A stretch of 34,171 bases of DNA, taken from NCBI GenBank assembly GCA_028875345.1, contig JAPPEG010000352.1:1-34171 (forward strand), given 5' to 3'. Position 1 is the stretch's first letter, and every line of letters begins with the position of its first letter. The notes beneath the pieces are model-generated. The model was given only the letters and a program-made list of their open reading frames with translations, was not told where the DNA came from and did no database searches. The position numbers and the translations under genes were made by a program. This DNA comes from Gemmatimonadota bacterium (GTDB lineage Bacteria; Latescibacterota; UBA2968; UBA8231). Below are positions 7,101 to 14,711 of the stretch, piece after piece.

Positions 7101-8012
7101 CACCACGCCGCCGACCACCTCCGCACCTTCCTTGTCCAACGCACCGCGCCGTAACGCCGGTCCTAGCGCAACTCGCGCGACGTTTTTGACGTAAATCGGG
7201 ACGTTGTCCCGCGCCTTAATGACGGCGTTTTCGAGGTCGGCCAAGCCTTTGACAAAGCCAATGCCACGAATGACGTATTCGGCTCGATTCAGCTCTACAG
7301 TGCGCGCACCTACGTCCCGGTTGGACATGCGCACCGCGTGGAAGACCTCGTCGAGCCGCACTCCGTAGGCGCGCATCGCGTCTGGGTTGACGTCAATTTG
7401 GTATTCCTGCACAAAGCCGCCCACAGAGGCCACCTCGCTGACGCCATCGGCCGCCAGCAGGGCATAGCGCACCTGCCAGTCCTGAATGCCACGCAACTCG
7501 TGCAGATCCCAGCCGCCGGTGGGCGCGCCCTGTTCGTCGCGGCCTTCCAACGTGTACCAGAATACCTGCCCCAAGGCCGTTGCGTCCGGTCCCAAGGCCG
7601 GCTGGACGCCCTCGGGCAGCAGACCTGCCGGTAGGCTGTTGAGCTTTTCGAGGATGCGGGAGCGCGACCAATAGAAATCGACTCCTTCGGCAAAAATCAC
7701 ATAGATGCTCGAAAAGCCGAACATCGAAGAGCTGCGGATCGTCTCGACGCCCGGCACGCCCAAAAGCGCCGTGGTCAGCGGATAGGTCACCTGATCTTCC
7801 ACGTCTTGCGGCGAGCGTCCGGCCCATTCGCTAAAGACGATTTGCTGGTTTTCGCCGATGTCCGGGATCGCATCCACCGGCACCGGGTCGCGCGGTAGCC
7901 AATCGAGCTTCCACGCAAAAGGGGCGACGCTGAGGCCCCAACCAACGGTGACGGCGAGCATCAGCACGACGACGAGTTTGTGGACTAGGAAAAAGCGGAT
8001 TAAGCGGTCCAT
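4167..8012 (-). CDS. cusA: CusA/CzcA-family RND heavy-metal efflux pump
   Basis: This inner-membrane proton-driven RND transporter has 1281 residues, against about 1050 for E. coli CusA. It starts at ATG 8012 with AGGAGGC upstream. The N-terminal transmembrane helix (about 10-30) is followed by pore-domain sequence PDIGENQQIVFSEWAG. The proton-relay helix AIAIGTMVDMGIVISEN has D429 and E436. Later come GKEFMPPLDEGSFLWMPTTMP (about 687-707) and the C-terminal helices with GIASDNGVIVATYL. The Met residues around 691-706 and 883 fit a Cu/Ag-type substrate, which is inference. Two insertions explain the extra length: additional hydrophobic helices at about 530-625, and a soluble ~90-residue acidic insert at about 762-855 (DEDGRRR to GPDDIW). 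The gene is last in the efflux operon, 9 bases after the adaptor gene. Confidence 0.93.
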   Translation of the reverse strand: MDRLIRFFLVHKLVVVLMLAVTVGWGLSVAPFAWKLDWLPRDPVPVDAIPDIGENQQIVFSEWAGRSPQDVEDQVTYPLTTALLGVPGVETIRSSSMFGFSSIYVIFAEGVDFYWSRSRILEKLNSLPAGLLPEGVQPALGPDATALGQVFWYTLEGRDEQGAPTGGWDLHELRGIQDWQVRYALLAADGVSEVASVGGFVQEYQIDVNPDAMRAYGVRLDEVFHAVRMSNRDVGARTVELNRAEYVIRGIGFVKGLADLENAVIKARDNVPIYVKNVARVALGPALRRGALDKEGAEVVGGVVVARYGANPLAAIESVKAKIAEIGPSLPKKTLPDGRVSQVQVIPFYDRSGLIEETLGTLERALSEEVLVTVIVVLVLVMNLRGAMLVSGLLPLAVLACFAAMKVFGIDANIVALSGIAIAIGTMVDMGIVISENILKHLEDADAEDDRLEVVFRATREVGGAVLTAVLTTVVGFLPVFAMQGAEGKLFAPLAFTKTFALLAAVWLSLTALPALAHCVFGTRLERWAPGLWAVCGLGVALALSWWVGLLLIAIGTYHLLAARVPERVRLWVARGMVAAVAVGVVVVLAEHWLPLGPEKGGWRNFIFAAGLIGGLLALFRALQHVFPRVLRWCLDHKGLALLFPLLLTLAGASAWLGFARVFGFVPPSLRHSAPFAALDEALPGLGKEFMPPLDEGSFLWMPTTMPHASIGEVLDVLQKQNAAISQIPEVESAVGKLGRAESPLDPAPISMIETVINYRAEYLTDEDGRRRLFAFDEHATDLFRDSDGSPSPALDGEPYKVQGRYLRDGAGDLVPDDEGRPFRLWRPPLDPALNPGRTAWPGIQGPDDIWAEIARAGQIPGSTSAPKLQPIAARLVMLQSGMRAPMGVEIKGPSLEAIERAGLEIERLLKKVPSVEPATVNADRIVGKPYLEIHIDREAIARHGIALQKVQDVIEIAIGGKLVTTTVEGRERYPVRVRYMRELRDSVEELVRILVPAPDGAQIPLGELAEIRYVRGPQVIKSEDTFLLGYVLFDKKPGYAEVDVVEACRYYLASKRANGDLVLETGVSYTFAGSYENQLRAQKKLNVLLPLALAIIFLILYFQFGNAATALMVFSGVAVAWAGGFAMLWLYGQEWFLDFSVFGTQMRDLFHVRPLNLSVAVWVGFLALFGIASDNGVIVATYLRQLFREQKPATVEAMRRAALAAGVRRIRPCLMTAATTILALIPVLTASGRGADLMLPMAIPTFGGMMAVVLTAPVVPVLYCAVEEWKLRVTAWRSAE

Positions 8013-8021
8013 TGTAGCCTC

Positions 8022-9854
8022 CTACTCGTGGCCGGCGAAGGTCTCGCGCAGGCTGCCGCAACGGTACATCTGGCCGCCGAAGTAGGGATTTTGGGTCTGC
8101 ATCGCCTGTTGCAGCCAAGCTGCCCCCTCGTTGTCAAAGGCCATTGGACAGTGAAAAAGATGCACTGGCCCGGCATGGACACCCCCCTGCCGCGCCACCC
8201 GAATGAGCACCATCGAGAACTCGGCAAAGGCTTGGCGGGCCGCGGCGAGATCGCCAGCTCCTCTGATCGCGTCTCCGATCTCCTGCGACGCCGGGTGGGC
8301 CGCGAGCGTTGCAGCGGCGGCCTGTGCCCCCGACAGATCGTCCTTGCTCAACGCCTGTTGCGTGGCGAAATAGGCCGTCCAGACCGCGGACGGCGGGCCG
8401 TGCGCGTGGCCATTTGGCTCGTTGTCGCGCTGGTCTGCCCGCGCTGGCGCATTCATCATGCTCGGCTGAGCGCGGATTTGGAGGGCGCTGTCGATTTTGA
8501 ACGCGCCGTTGACCACCACTTGCTCTCCCTCGCGCAGCCCCTCGCGCACCAAGTAGTAATCCCCGGCCCGCGGCCCGAGCACGACCTCGCGGCCCTCGTA
8601 CAGGCCTTCGCCGAGCGCAACGTACACTACGGCGCGTTTGCCCGTCAGCAGTGGTGCCGAAGCTGGCACCACCAGCGGCATCTCGCGCTCCGCCTCGTCG
8701 CCAGTCTCATACAACTCTTCGGCGCGCACTAGGGCCATGCCGCAAATGTCGCAGGCACCAGGCGCGGCGCGGACGATCTCTGGGTGCATCGGGCTGATCC
8801 ACTTGCCCTTGAGAGCGGGCGACATAGCGCGCCCGTGGGCTCCCACCTCGGCTTGAGCCACAGCCCACACCAGCATCCCCGGCTTCAGCCGACCTTGCTC
8901 GTTGGCCACGTTGACCCGCACGCGCACCGTGCGCGTGCGCTCGTCCAACACTGGATCGACGAAGGATATCTGGCCGCTGAACACTTCGCCCGGATAGGCT
9001 TCAGCCGAGAATTCAACGGCTTGGCCATAATGGATCCAAGACATATCCGACTCGTAGGCTCGCAGTTCCAGCCACAGCCGCGACAAGTCCGCGATGGTGT
9101 AAATCGGCGTCCCGGTCTGCACGTACGCGCCCTCGCTGAGGTGCTTTTTTATCACCACGCCGCCTGTTGGCGCGTAGATCGTCAGGTGATCGGAGGCGCG
9201 GCGCTCGCGCTCGACGCGCTCGATTTGCTCATCCTTTAGCCCGAGCAGGCGCAGCTTTTCGCGCGCGGCCTCGACCGTTGCCTGCGCCGTCTGCCCAACG
9301 GACGTGCCGCTGTCAACCAATCGCTCGCGGGCGCGCAGGGCCTGGATCAGCTCCTCTTGGGCGGTCAGCAACTCGGGACTGTAGAGATAGGCTATGTGGT
9401 CGCCCTTTTCGACTCGCACGCCCGTATAGTCCACGTACAGCCGATCAATCCGGCCCGCTACCCAAGCGGTGATGGAGCGGACTTGCGTCTCATCTACTGC
9501 AATCTTGCCAACCATCCGCGTCTCGACCGGCGCGAAGCGGCGCTCGACCGGCGCAGTCTGGATGCTGGCAAGCTCCTGCGCGGCCGGCGAGAGGCGCAAC
9601 TGGCGCGGAGCCAAAGTGTCGCCAACCTCGGGCGCGGCCACCGGGATTAGGTCCATTCCGCATATTGGACACTGACCCGGATCGGGCTGGCGGATCTGCG
9701 GGTGCATCGAGCAAGTCCACGTTTCGCCCTGCTCGGCGACCGCGACGGGTGCGTGTCCGCCAGGTGTGTCCGAACCGCTCAAACCCCAGCCTACGGCCAA
9801 GCCGACGATCCCCGCCACAACACCGGTAGCTATTATTTGCTTTGTCGCTTTCAT
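8022..9854 (-). CDS. cusB: CusB-like periplasmic adaptor with two metal-binding domains and a DUF3347-like tail
   Basis: This 610-residue membrane-fusion protein joins the CusA-like pump to the TolC-like channel. The start at ATG 9854 is chosen because GGAGG lies 9 bases upstream and the ATG overlaps the tolC stop in an ATGA. Residues 1-27 are an N-terminal membrane anchor. Residues 46-72 form a heavy-metal-binding domain (CSMHPQIRQPDPGQCPICGM). The barrel-sandwich and beta-barrel regions follow (AWVAGRIDRLYVDYTG, IYAPTGGVVIKKHLSEG, LDERTRTVRVRVNVAN). A second metal-binding domain (ISPMHPEI to CDICGM) is inserted at 351-377. From about residue 490 the C-terminus resembles DUF3347 with a HCPMA motif. 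Two such metal-binding modules in one adaptor are less usual. They support copper, silver or a related soft metal as substrate, though the exact ion is not provable here. Confidence 0.92.
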   Translation of the reverse strand: MKATKQIIATGVVAGIVGLAVGWGLSGSDTPGGHAPVAVAEQGETWTCSMHPQIRQPDPGQCPICGMDLIPVAAPEVGDTLAPRQLRLSPAAQELASIQTAPVERRFAPVETRMVGKIAVDETQVRSITAWVAGRIDRLYVDYTGVRVEKGDHIAYLYSPELLTAQEELIQALRARERLVDSGTSVGQTAQATVEAAREKLRLLGLKDEQIERVERERRASDHLTIYAPTGGVVIKKHLSEGAYVQTGTPIYTIADLSRLWLELRAYESDMSWIHYGQAVEFSAEAYPGEVFSGQISFVDPVLDERTRTVRVRVNVANEQGRLKPGMLVWAVAQAEVGAHGRAMSPALKGKWISPMHPEIVRAAPGACDICGMALVRAEELYETGDEAEREMPLVVPASAPLLTGKRAVVYVALGEGLYEGREVVLGPRAGDYYLVREGLREGEQVVVNGAFKIDSALQIRAQPSMMNAPARADQRDNEPNGHAHGPPSAVWTAYFATQQALSKDDLSGAQAAAATLAAHPASQEIGDAIRGAGDLAAARQAFAEFSMVLIRVARQGGVHAGPVHLFHCPMAFDNEGAAWLQQAMQTQNPYFGGQMYRCGSLRETFAGHE

Positions 9855-11110
9855 GGTTGGATTTCCTCCGTGGGTTCGCCGACCAGCTTTTCGATCTCGG
9901 CCCAATGCAGGGCTTGGTCGGTCTGCGCCCGTTCGTACGCTAGCTGGAACTCCAGCAGAGTGCGTTGGGCGTCAATGACCGCGAGAAAATCGCTGCGGTC
10001 GGCGGCAAAGGCGCGCTGCGTTACGTTGAGCGCTTGTTCGGCCTTGGGCAGCAAGCTGTCCCGGTAGAGGGCACTGCGGCTTTGGGCGTCGCGCTGCTTG
10101 TACAAGGCCAGTTCCAACTCGGCAGCAAGCCTATTCTCCTCGTCTGCAACGCCCTGCAAGGCGGCCTGATGGCTCAGCTCGGCCGCGCGTTGCCCGGCCT
10201 CGTAGGACGAGCGCCACAAGGGCAGATTGAGCGTGGCCATGGCCATCAGCGGATTCGCGCCGCGATCTCCAATGTGGATGTAATCGAGGCTCACGGTCAG
10301 GTCCGGGTAGAACTGCTTACCGGCCAATTCGACTCCTAAGGACTGCGCCCTCGCTTGCGTATGCCGCATTTGCAGCGTCGGGTTCGCAGCCTGCGAGCGC
10401 TCCTTTAGCACCTCTTCGTCTAAATCCAACGCGGCCATAGGCAGCGAATCGGACACAGCTATCGGCGCGGTCGCCGTGCGGCCGAGCGCCGCATTTAACC
10501 GGGCCGCGGCCGGACGCCGCTGCTGACGCAGGCTGCGCAGTTGGTCCTCTAAGCGGCCCAATTCCACCTGCGCCTTGAGAACCGGGGCGTGCTCGCCAGT
10601 GCCACTGCGATAGCGGGTGCGGCCCACTTCTTCTAAGTGAGCCAACAGCCGCAAGTTGCCCTCGGTGACGGCAATGGCTCGCTCCAAAAAGTAGCAGTCG
10701 TAGTACGCGGCCTTGACCTCGAAAATCAGCGACCGTCGCGCGGCCTCATAGCGCTGTCCCTCGACTACGGCCTCTTGCTGGGCGATCCGTCCCTTGAGGT
10801 CCAGCTTGCCCTTCCACGGAAAGGTTTGCGCTGCGCTGAAACGCATTTCCTGCGGACCGGTGCGCGTCTCCACCGGACGCGCGAAATAGCCGTAGGTCAG
10901 GCGGGGATCGACCCAAGCGCTCGCCGAAGGCACCTTTGCTAGGGCGGCTTTGTAGCGCGCCAAAGCCTGCTTGAGCTTGGGGTTGTGCTGTTCGGCGTAG
11001 CGCGCGTACTCCGCGAGTTCGGCTCGAGGGTCGAGCGCTGTTGCTTCCTGTGACCAAACCGGTCCTGCGATCAGACCGGCTAGCAGCAGGGCCGTTCTAT
11101 TTTTGTACAT
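9851..11110 (-). CDS. TolC/CusC-family outer-membrane efflux channel
   Basis: This 419-residue protein starts at ATG 11110, 7 bases after GAGGAG; the frame runs further upstream but the N-terminus MYKNRTALLLAGLIAGPVWSQ is a good signal peptide for this start. The body shows the two-fold repeated helical-hairpin pattern of outer-membrane factor proteins: NPKLKQALARYKAALAKVPSA, then PWKGKLDLKGRIAQQEA, and in the second half NPTLQMRHTQARAQ and SYEAGQRAAELSHQAAL. It would provide the outer-membrane exit duct for the CusA/CusB complex. Its stop overlaps the adaptor start by 4 bases (ATGA), implying translational coupling. Confidence 0.9.
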   Translation of the reverse strand: MYKNRTALLLAGLIAGPVWSQEATALDPRAELAEYARYAEQHNPKLKQALARYKAALAKVPSASAWVDPRLTYGYFARPVETRTGPQEMRFSAAQTFPWKGKLDLKGRIAQQEAVVEGQRYEAARRSLIFEVKAAYYDCYFLERAIAVTEGNLRLLAHLEEVGRTRYRSGTGEHAPVLKAQVELGRLEDQLRSLRQQRRPAAARLNAALGRTATAPIAVSDSLPMAALDLDEEVLKERSQAANPTLQMRHTQARAQSLGVELAGKQFYPDLTVSLDYIHIGDRGANPLMAMATLNLPLWRSSYEAGQRAAELSHQAALQGVADEENRLAAELELALYKQRDAQSRSALYRDSLLPKAEQALNVTQRAFAADRSDFLAVIDAQRTLLEFQLAYERAQTDQALHWAEIEKLVGEPTEEIQP

Positions 11111-11215
11111 GCAATTACTCCTCGCCGCGCGGGGGTTTGGGATTCGCGCACAGACCTCCACAAACCGAGTGGAGTGTGAAACTTAGAAGCGTCTGGAAAT
11201 TTCCGGGTGTGCCCT

Positions 11216-11234
11216 ATAAGCTCGGACAGCTTAT
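11216..11234. repeat. Stem-loop between the small Cys protein gene and tolC
   Basis: Arms ATAAGCT (11216-11222) and AGCTTAT (11228-11234) with a 5-base loop lie in the 150-base spacer inside the efflux operon. There is no T-run, so it is more likely an mRNA-processing or stability stem than a terminator. The rest of the spacer shows nothing recognisable except the tolC ribosome-binding site. Confidence 0.4.
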
Positions 11235-11260
11235 TTAGGACAAACTCAGTGCGGCGAGGA

Positions 11261-11617
11261 TCAGATCAGGAAGGAGCAGTAGAGCTGGAAAAGCGGAGGA
11301 TGCGGTTGGGGGATGCGGTTGGACAACAACCGCAGCGCAGCCGAACGAGGCGGCAGCGGAGTAGTCGCCGCTATTCCGACCACGGGCGTTGAGACGGATG
11401 GCTGCTCGGCTGGGGGGACAAACGGAAGAGACGCGCTGTTGGATTCGGTGCGCAGACAGCAACAACCAGCTTGCAGGCCCACGTCGCCGCAGGCATTGGC
11501 AACGTGGCAGGGCATGGGAGCGGCCTCTGCGACAGGAGCGCAAAAAACCTGCAAGCCACTACAGGCGAAAGCCAGCAGCAGGACTAAAGACGCAGTTATG
11601 GGTCGAAAGTTTTTCAT
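11261..11617 (-). CDS. Small secreted Cys/His-containing protein leading the efflux operon
   Basis: 118 residues from ATG 11617 to TGA 11261. The N-terminus MKNFRPITASLVLLLAFACSGLQVFCA is a signal peptide, possibly with lipobox-like FACS. It is followed by AAPMPCHVANACGDVGLQAGCCCLR, with clustered Cys (CCC), one His and one Met. The remainder is Ser/Pro-rich and unstructured-looking, ending in a hydrophobic FQLYCSFLI. No clear ribosome-binding site is visible. I do not recognise a named family. Small exported proteins with MPCH and CCC motifs are often found beside copper or silver efflux genes, so a metal-sensing, chaperone or scavenging role is plausible but unproved. The gene points into tolC-cusB-cusA and is probably co-transcribed. 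Confidence 0.6.
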   Translation of the reverse strand: MKNFRPITASLVLLLAFACSGLQVFCAPVAEAAPMPCHVANACGDVGLQAGCCCLRTESNSASLPFVPPAEQPSVSTPVVGIAATTPLPPRSAALRLLSNRIPQPHPPLFQLYCSFLI

Positions 11618-11630
11618 TAGTAATCAATCG

Positions 11631-11647
11631 CTCGGCAGCAGGCCGAG
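11631..11647. repeat. Leader stem-loop ahead of the efflux operon
   Basis: CTCGGC (11631-11636) and GCCGAG (11642-11647) flank a 5-base loop 13 bases upstream of the first efflux-operon start. It could be an operator for a metal-responsive regulator or a leader hairpin. The surrounding 94 bases (11618-11711) must hold the operon promoter; a TTGAAA hexamer is visible but no convincing -10 box. Confidence 0.35.
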
Positions 11648-11711
11648 TACGCAAAGAGACTACGGACCGAATAAAGAAGTTTCAACCGAATTAGCGCAAG
11701 CGCAAAATTCG

Positions 11712-12428
11712 CTACTTAGGCACCAGCTTGCGCACGCCGCGCTCGTACACCACTTCGTACTCGCCCTCCGGCACCTCCATATTCCGCACGGCCAATTCGC
11801 CCATCGTCACCATTGGCTCAGACTTCAAAAGCAACTCGTCGAACGACTCCTCGGGCGTCTTGCCGGTGGTGTCCAAGACGATGGTGCGCCTCTGGTGGGT
11901 AAATAGCGACGCGGCGATTTCTTCCTCAAAGCGCGCTTTGACCTCGGCAATGTGTTCCTGGCGCACGACCGGGTATTCGTGCGGGCTGTCCTGCATCCGC
12001 TGCGCGATCTCCTCGTCGGAGGCCGTTACGTGGAACAACACCACATCGGGCAGATGAGCCTCTAACACCAACGATTCGTAGAGCCGCTGGAAGCCGTAGT
12101 GGAAGTTCGGGTAGTAAAAACTGTTCGGGTCGTCGCCGTAAAAGCGGGTGTACACGGCCTCCTCTAAATGCCAGCCGACAATCAGCGGACAAGCGTACTT
12201 TTTGATGATGTCCACGTGGTAGTGGATCTGCATCCGCTGTCCGCGCTCCTTTATGTCGTTGGGCAGGCCGACCAAGATCTTGCGCGACTCCGGACTGAGC
12301 GAGGAGTCGGGGAGGGTGAAGTGATCGTCGCCGTGGATGGGAACTCGACGGTGCCGGTAGTATTCCCCAAGCATGGTGGCCAGCGTGCTTTTCCCTGCGT
12401 ATTCAATACCTGCGAAAATGCTGCGCAT
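11712..12428 (-). CDS. P-loop kinase-like protein of unknown substrate
   Basis: 238 residues from ATG 12428, with GAAGGAGA upstream. It has a Walker A motif near the N-terminus, G7-IEYA-G12-K13-S14-T15, as in thymidylate/adenylylsulfate/gluconate-type small kinases. Then come HGDDHFTLPD (a possible substrate or Mg site), VVLFHVTASDEEIAQRM (nucleoside-kinase-like strand plus lid) and TIVLDTTGKTPEES. The C-terminus has a short extra beta-rich tail (GEYEVVYERGVRKLVPK). The closest recognisable theme is the thymidylate-kinase-like fold, but the DR-x/x-RS motifs of true Tmk are not evident, so I do not assign a substrate. It is divergent from hemH across 89 bases and probably monocistronic. Confidence 0.75.
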   Translation of the reverse strand: MRSIFAGIEYAGKSTLATMLGEYYRHRRVPIHGDDHFTLPDSSLSPESRKILVGLPNDIKERGQRMQIHYHVDIIKKYACPLIVGWHLEEAVYTRFYGDDPNSFYYPNFHYGFQRLYESLVLEAHLPDVVLFHVTASDEEIAQRMQDSPHEYPVVRQEHIAEVKARFEEEIAASLFTHQRRTIVLDTTGKTPEESFDELLLKSEPMVTMGELAVRNMEVPEGEYEVVYERGVRKLVPK

Positions 12429-12517
12429 GTCTGCTCTCCTTCGGGCTTTTCAAAACGGCGTTCTCGGATATATTCTCAAAAGTAAGTCGCCGCACACCCT
12501 CCGGCAAACGCCCGCTT

Positions 12518-13534
12518 ATGCCCGCTAGCTCTTCCAAAATTGGCGTCCTCGTCGCCCAGCTCGGCACGCCGCAAGCGCCCACCGCCCGCGCCCTGCGGCC
12601 CTATCTGCGCCAATTTCTCTCCGATCCGCGCGTCATCGACCTCCACCCGCTCAGGTGGTATCCCATTCTCTATCTCTTTGTGCTCACCCGCCGACCCGCG
12701 CGCTCGGCCGCCCTGTACGCCAATATCTGGACCGACGAAGGCTCGCCCCTCATGGTCCATTCCCAAGCACAGACCCGCGGTCTGCAAGAGCGATTGGGCA
12801 CGGCGTATCGGGTCGTACTCGGCATGCGCTACGGCGAGCCAAGCATCGCACGCGCCATACAGTCCCTAGAGCGGGAAGGCATCGAGCGCATCCTCGTCTT
12901 TCCCATGTTCCCGCAGTTTTCCTGCGCCACCACCGGCTCAATCTACGACGCAGTCAACCGCGCTGCCTTGGGCCGACGCTGCCCTTGGTTTTTCGACCGC
13001 AAACGCCAGATGCCGGCGCTGCGCTTCGTCCCGCCCTACGCAGACCACCCCGCGTACATCAACGCGCTCAAACAGTCGGTCGCCGAAGCAGTCGCCCGCC
13101 TCAGTTGGACGCCCGACCGCTACCTAATCACTTTCCACGGCATTCCTCAGCGCTACGTCGATGAAGGGGATCCTTACCGCCGCCACTGCGAGGAAACCGC
13201 GCGCCAGCTAGCCGCAGCGCTGGGCTTGGCAGACGATGAGTGGGTCAGCGGCTTCCAGTCGCGCTTCGGCAAAGAGCCTTGGCTAGAACCGTATACCGAG
13301 GAAGTCCTAGAGCGCCTTGGGAGTCAAGACGTGCGCCGCTTAGTCGCCATCTGCCCCGGCTTCACCGCCGACTGCCTCGAGACGCTCGACGAGATTGGCC
13401 GCGAAGGGGCCGAGCAGTTTTCCCACGGCGGTGGCCAACAGTTCCACTTAGCGCCCTGCCTCAACGACCACCCCGCCTGGCTCGACGCCATGGCAGCCAT
13501 CGCCCGCCAAGAACTGGCCGGTTGGAATGCCTGA
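12518..13534 (+). CDS. hemH: Ferrochelatase
   Basis: This 338-residue enzyme inserts ferrous iron into protoporphyrin IX in the last step of heme synthesis. Family signatures are present in order: VLVAQLGTPQAP at the N-terminus, FLSDPRVID, DEGSPLMVHS, AMRYG-like GMRYGEPSI, the FPMFPQFSCATTGS block, the catalytic histidine in ITFHGIPQRYVDEGDPY, FQSRFGKEPWLEPYTEE and CPGFTADCLETLDEI. The length is typical. The FPxxPQxS and SFHG-like blocks follow the protoporphyrin ferrochelatase pattern of proteobacteria rather than the shorter Gram-positive coproporphyrin type. The ATG at 12518 lacks a clear ribosome-binding site. Heme demand fits the CxxCH protein elsewhere in the window. Confidence 0.95.
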   Translation: MPASSSKIGVLVAQLGTPQAPTARALRPYLRQFLSDPRVIDLHPLRWYPILYLFVLTRRPARSAALYANIWTDEGSPLMVHSQAQTRGLQERLGTAYRVVLGMRYGEPSIARAIQSLEREGIERILVFPMFPQFSCATTGSIYDAVNRAALGRRCPWFFDRKRQMPALRFVPPYADHPAYINALKQSVAEAVARLSWTPDRYLITFHGIPQRYVDEGDPYRRHCEETARQLAAALGLADDEWVSGFQSRFGKEPWLEPYTEEVLERLGSQDVRRLVAICPGFTADCLETLDEIGREGAEQFSHGGGQQFHLAPCLNDHPAWLDAMAAIARQELAGWNA

Positions 13535-13552
13535 TGGCGATGTGCCATTTAC

Positions 13553-13582
13553 TTGACACTTCTGTGACTTTTTTGCCATACT
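13553..13582 (+). promoter_or_regulatory. Sigma-70-like promoter for the sialidase-like gene
   Basis: TTGACA (13553-13558, perfect -35) and CATACT (13577-13582, 4 of 6 matches to TATAAT) are 18 bases apart in the 63-base gap after hemH. Transcription would begin near 13589, only about 9 bases before the ATG, so the message would be nearly leaderless. Consistent with that, no ribosome-binding site is seen. Confidence 0.5.
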
Positions 13583-13597
13583 TAGCGCGGCTCTGCT

Positions 13598-14707
13598 ATG
13601 GACAAGCTCCCCCCCGCGCTCGAACGCAAACTCATCCGACTCGGCACTCGTCTCATCGATCAAAAACGCGGCCGACGCCTCATCGAGCCGACCAAAGACC
13701 GCGCTGGCTTCTGGTTCGGCGGCGGCAATTCGGTCCGCGACCCCAGCGATGGCAGCCTCTATCTCATCGGCCGCTACCGCGATGCCGGCGACAGCCGCAC
13801 CGGCCTGACCGCCGGCCCCCGAGGCCGCGCCTTGGCCATCTTTCGCTCGACGGACAATGGACGCAGTTTTGCCGAGGTTCGCACTTGGGACAAATCCGAC
13901 CTCTACTGCGGCTCGGCCGTACTCAGCATTGAGGGCAGTGCTCTGCGCATCAACAAGCGCCGCGTTCAAGTGCTGGTCTCCACCGAGAAAGTTCGCCTCT
14001 ATCCGCGGGCCGTCGCCACTTTTCAGAAGCCGGGCACCGGCGTCTGGAGCATCGACACTTTCTTCGCCACCTCCATTGACCAGCTCGACCCACAGGAATC
14101 GATTGCCCCGCTGCTGACGAGCGACGATCCAGCCTATCTGCACCTAAAAGACCCCAACCTCTCAGCCAGAATGGGCCGACAGCCTCTGCTACTTTATTGC
14201 AGCCATCCGTACACTTGGTCTGCGAGCACTTCGGGCCGTGCCGCGCTCGCGGCTGACTCGTGCGCAAGCCATAGTCACGACTTCTTTCCCCGCGGCCCAA
14301 CCTGGGATGTAGCTGCCTTGCGCATCACTTGCCGTTTGCCCGTGCCCAAGGTGGGCGCGTTAGCTTGTTTGCCCTCGCTCTCGCTCTATTTCTACGACGG
14401 GGCCGAGTCCATGCACCCGCTCAAAGCGCATGAAAAGGGAGTCACCCGACCGCGTGGCTACTCCTGCGAGGAATTGGGCGGCTTGGCGTACGGCTTCGAT
14501 CGCCAATTTCCGCGCCTCCACCGCCTCAGCCACCTCCAGCCGCTCTTTGTCTCGCCGGAAGGCACGGGTTGCTCGCGCTACGTGTCCGTGCTAACCGAAG
14601 CAGACGGAGGGCTTTTCGCCACTTGGCAGCGCTCAACCCCCACCCGCTCGCAGCCGCTTTTCGGCCACCGGCTCACGCCAAGGCGGGTCGAGTCCTTGCT
14701 TTCCTGA
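13598..14707 (+). CDS. Sialidase-like (BNR/Asp-box) beta-propeller protein
   Basis: 369 residues from ATG 13598. An Asp-box motif S84-T-D-N-G-R-S-F91 is clear. It is preceded by FWFGGGNSVRDPSDGSLYLIGRYRD, the first propeller blades typical of exo-alpha-sialidase or glycoside hydrolase-like six-bladed proteins. Only one well-formed Asp-box is visible, and no signal peptide, so a cytoplasmic carbohydrate-processing role is possible. The repeated Arg triad of true sialidases cannot be confirmed by eye. The C-terminal half (EGTGCSRYVSVLTEADGGLFATWQRS) continues the blade pattern. It ends 4 bases from the convergent carboxylesterase gene. The GH78-like enzyme nearby on the opposite strand makes a glycan-degradation neighbourhood likely, though the substrate is unknown. 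Confidence 0.65.
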   Translation: MDKLPPALERKLIRLGTRLIDQKRGRRLIEPTKDRAGFWFGGGNSVRDPSDGSLYLIGRYRDAGDSRTGLTAGPRGRALAIFRSTDNGRSFAEVRTWDKSDLYCGSAVLSIEGSALRINKRRVQVLVSTEKVRLYPRAVATFQKPGTGVWSIDTFFATSIDQLDPQESIAPLLTSDDPAYLHLKDPNLSARMGRQPLLLYCSHPYTWSASTSGRAALAADSCASHSHDFFPRGPTWDVAALRITCRLPVPKVGALACLPSLSLYFYDGAESMHPLKAHEKGVTRPRGYSCEELGGLAYGFDRQFPRLHRLSHLQPLFVSPEGTGCSRYVSVLTEADGGLFATWQRSTPTRSQPLFGHRLTPRRVESLLS

Positions 14708-14711
14708 TTTT

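Noticed and set aside
9855..9905. Upstream start for the CusB-like adaptor
   Set aside because: The extra 17 residues are hydrophilic and lie inside tolC; the ATG at 9854 has GGAGG and precedes a membrane anchor.
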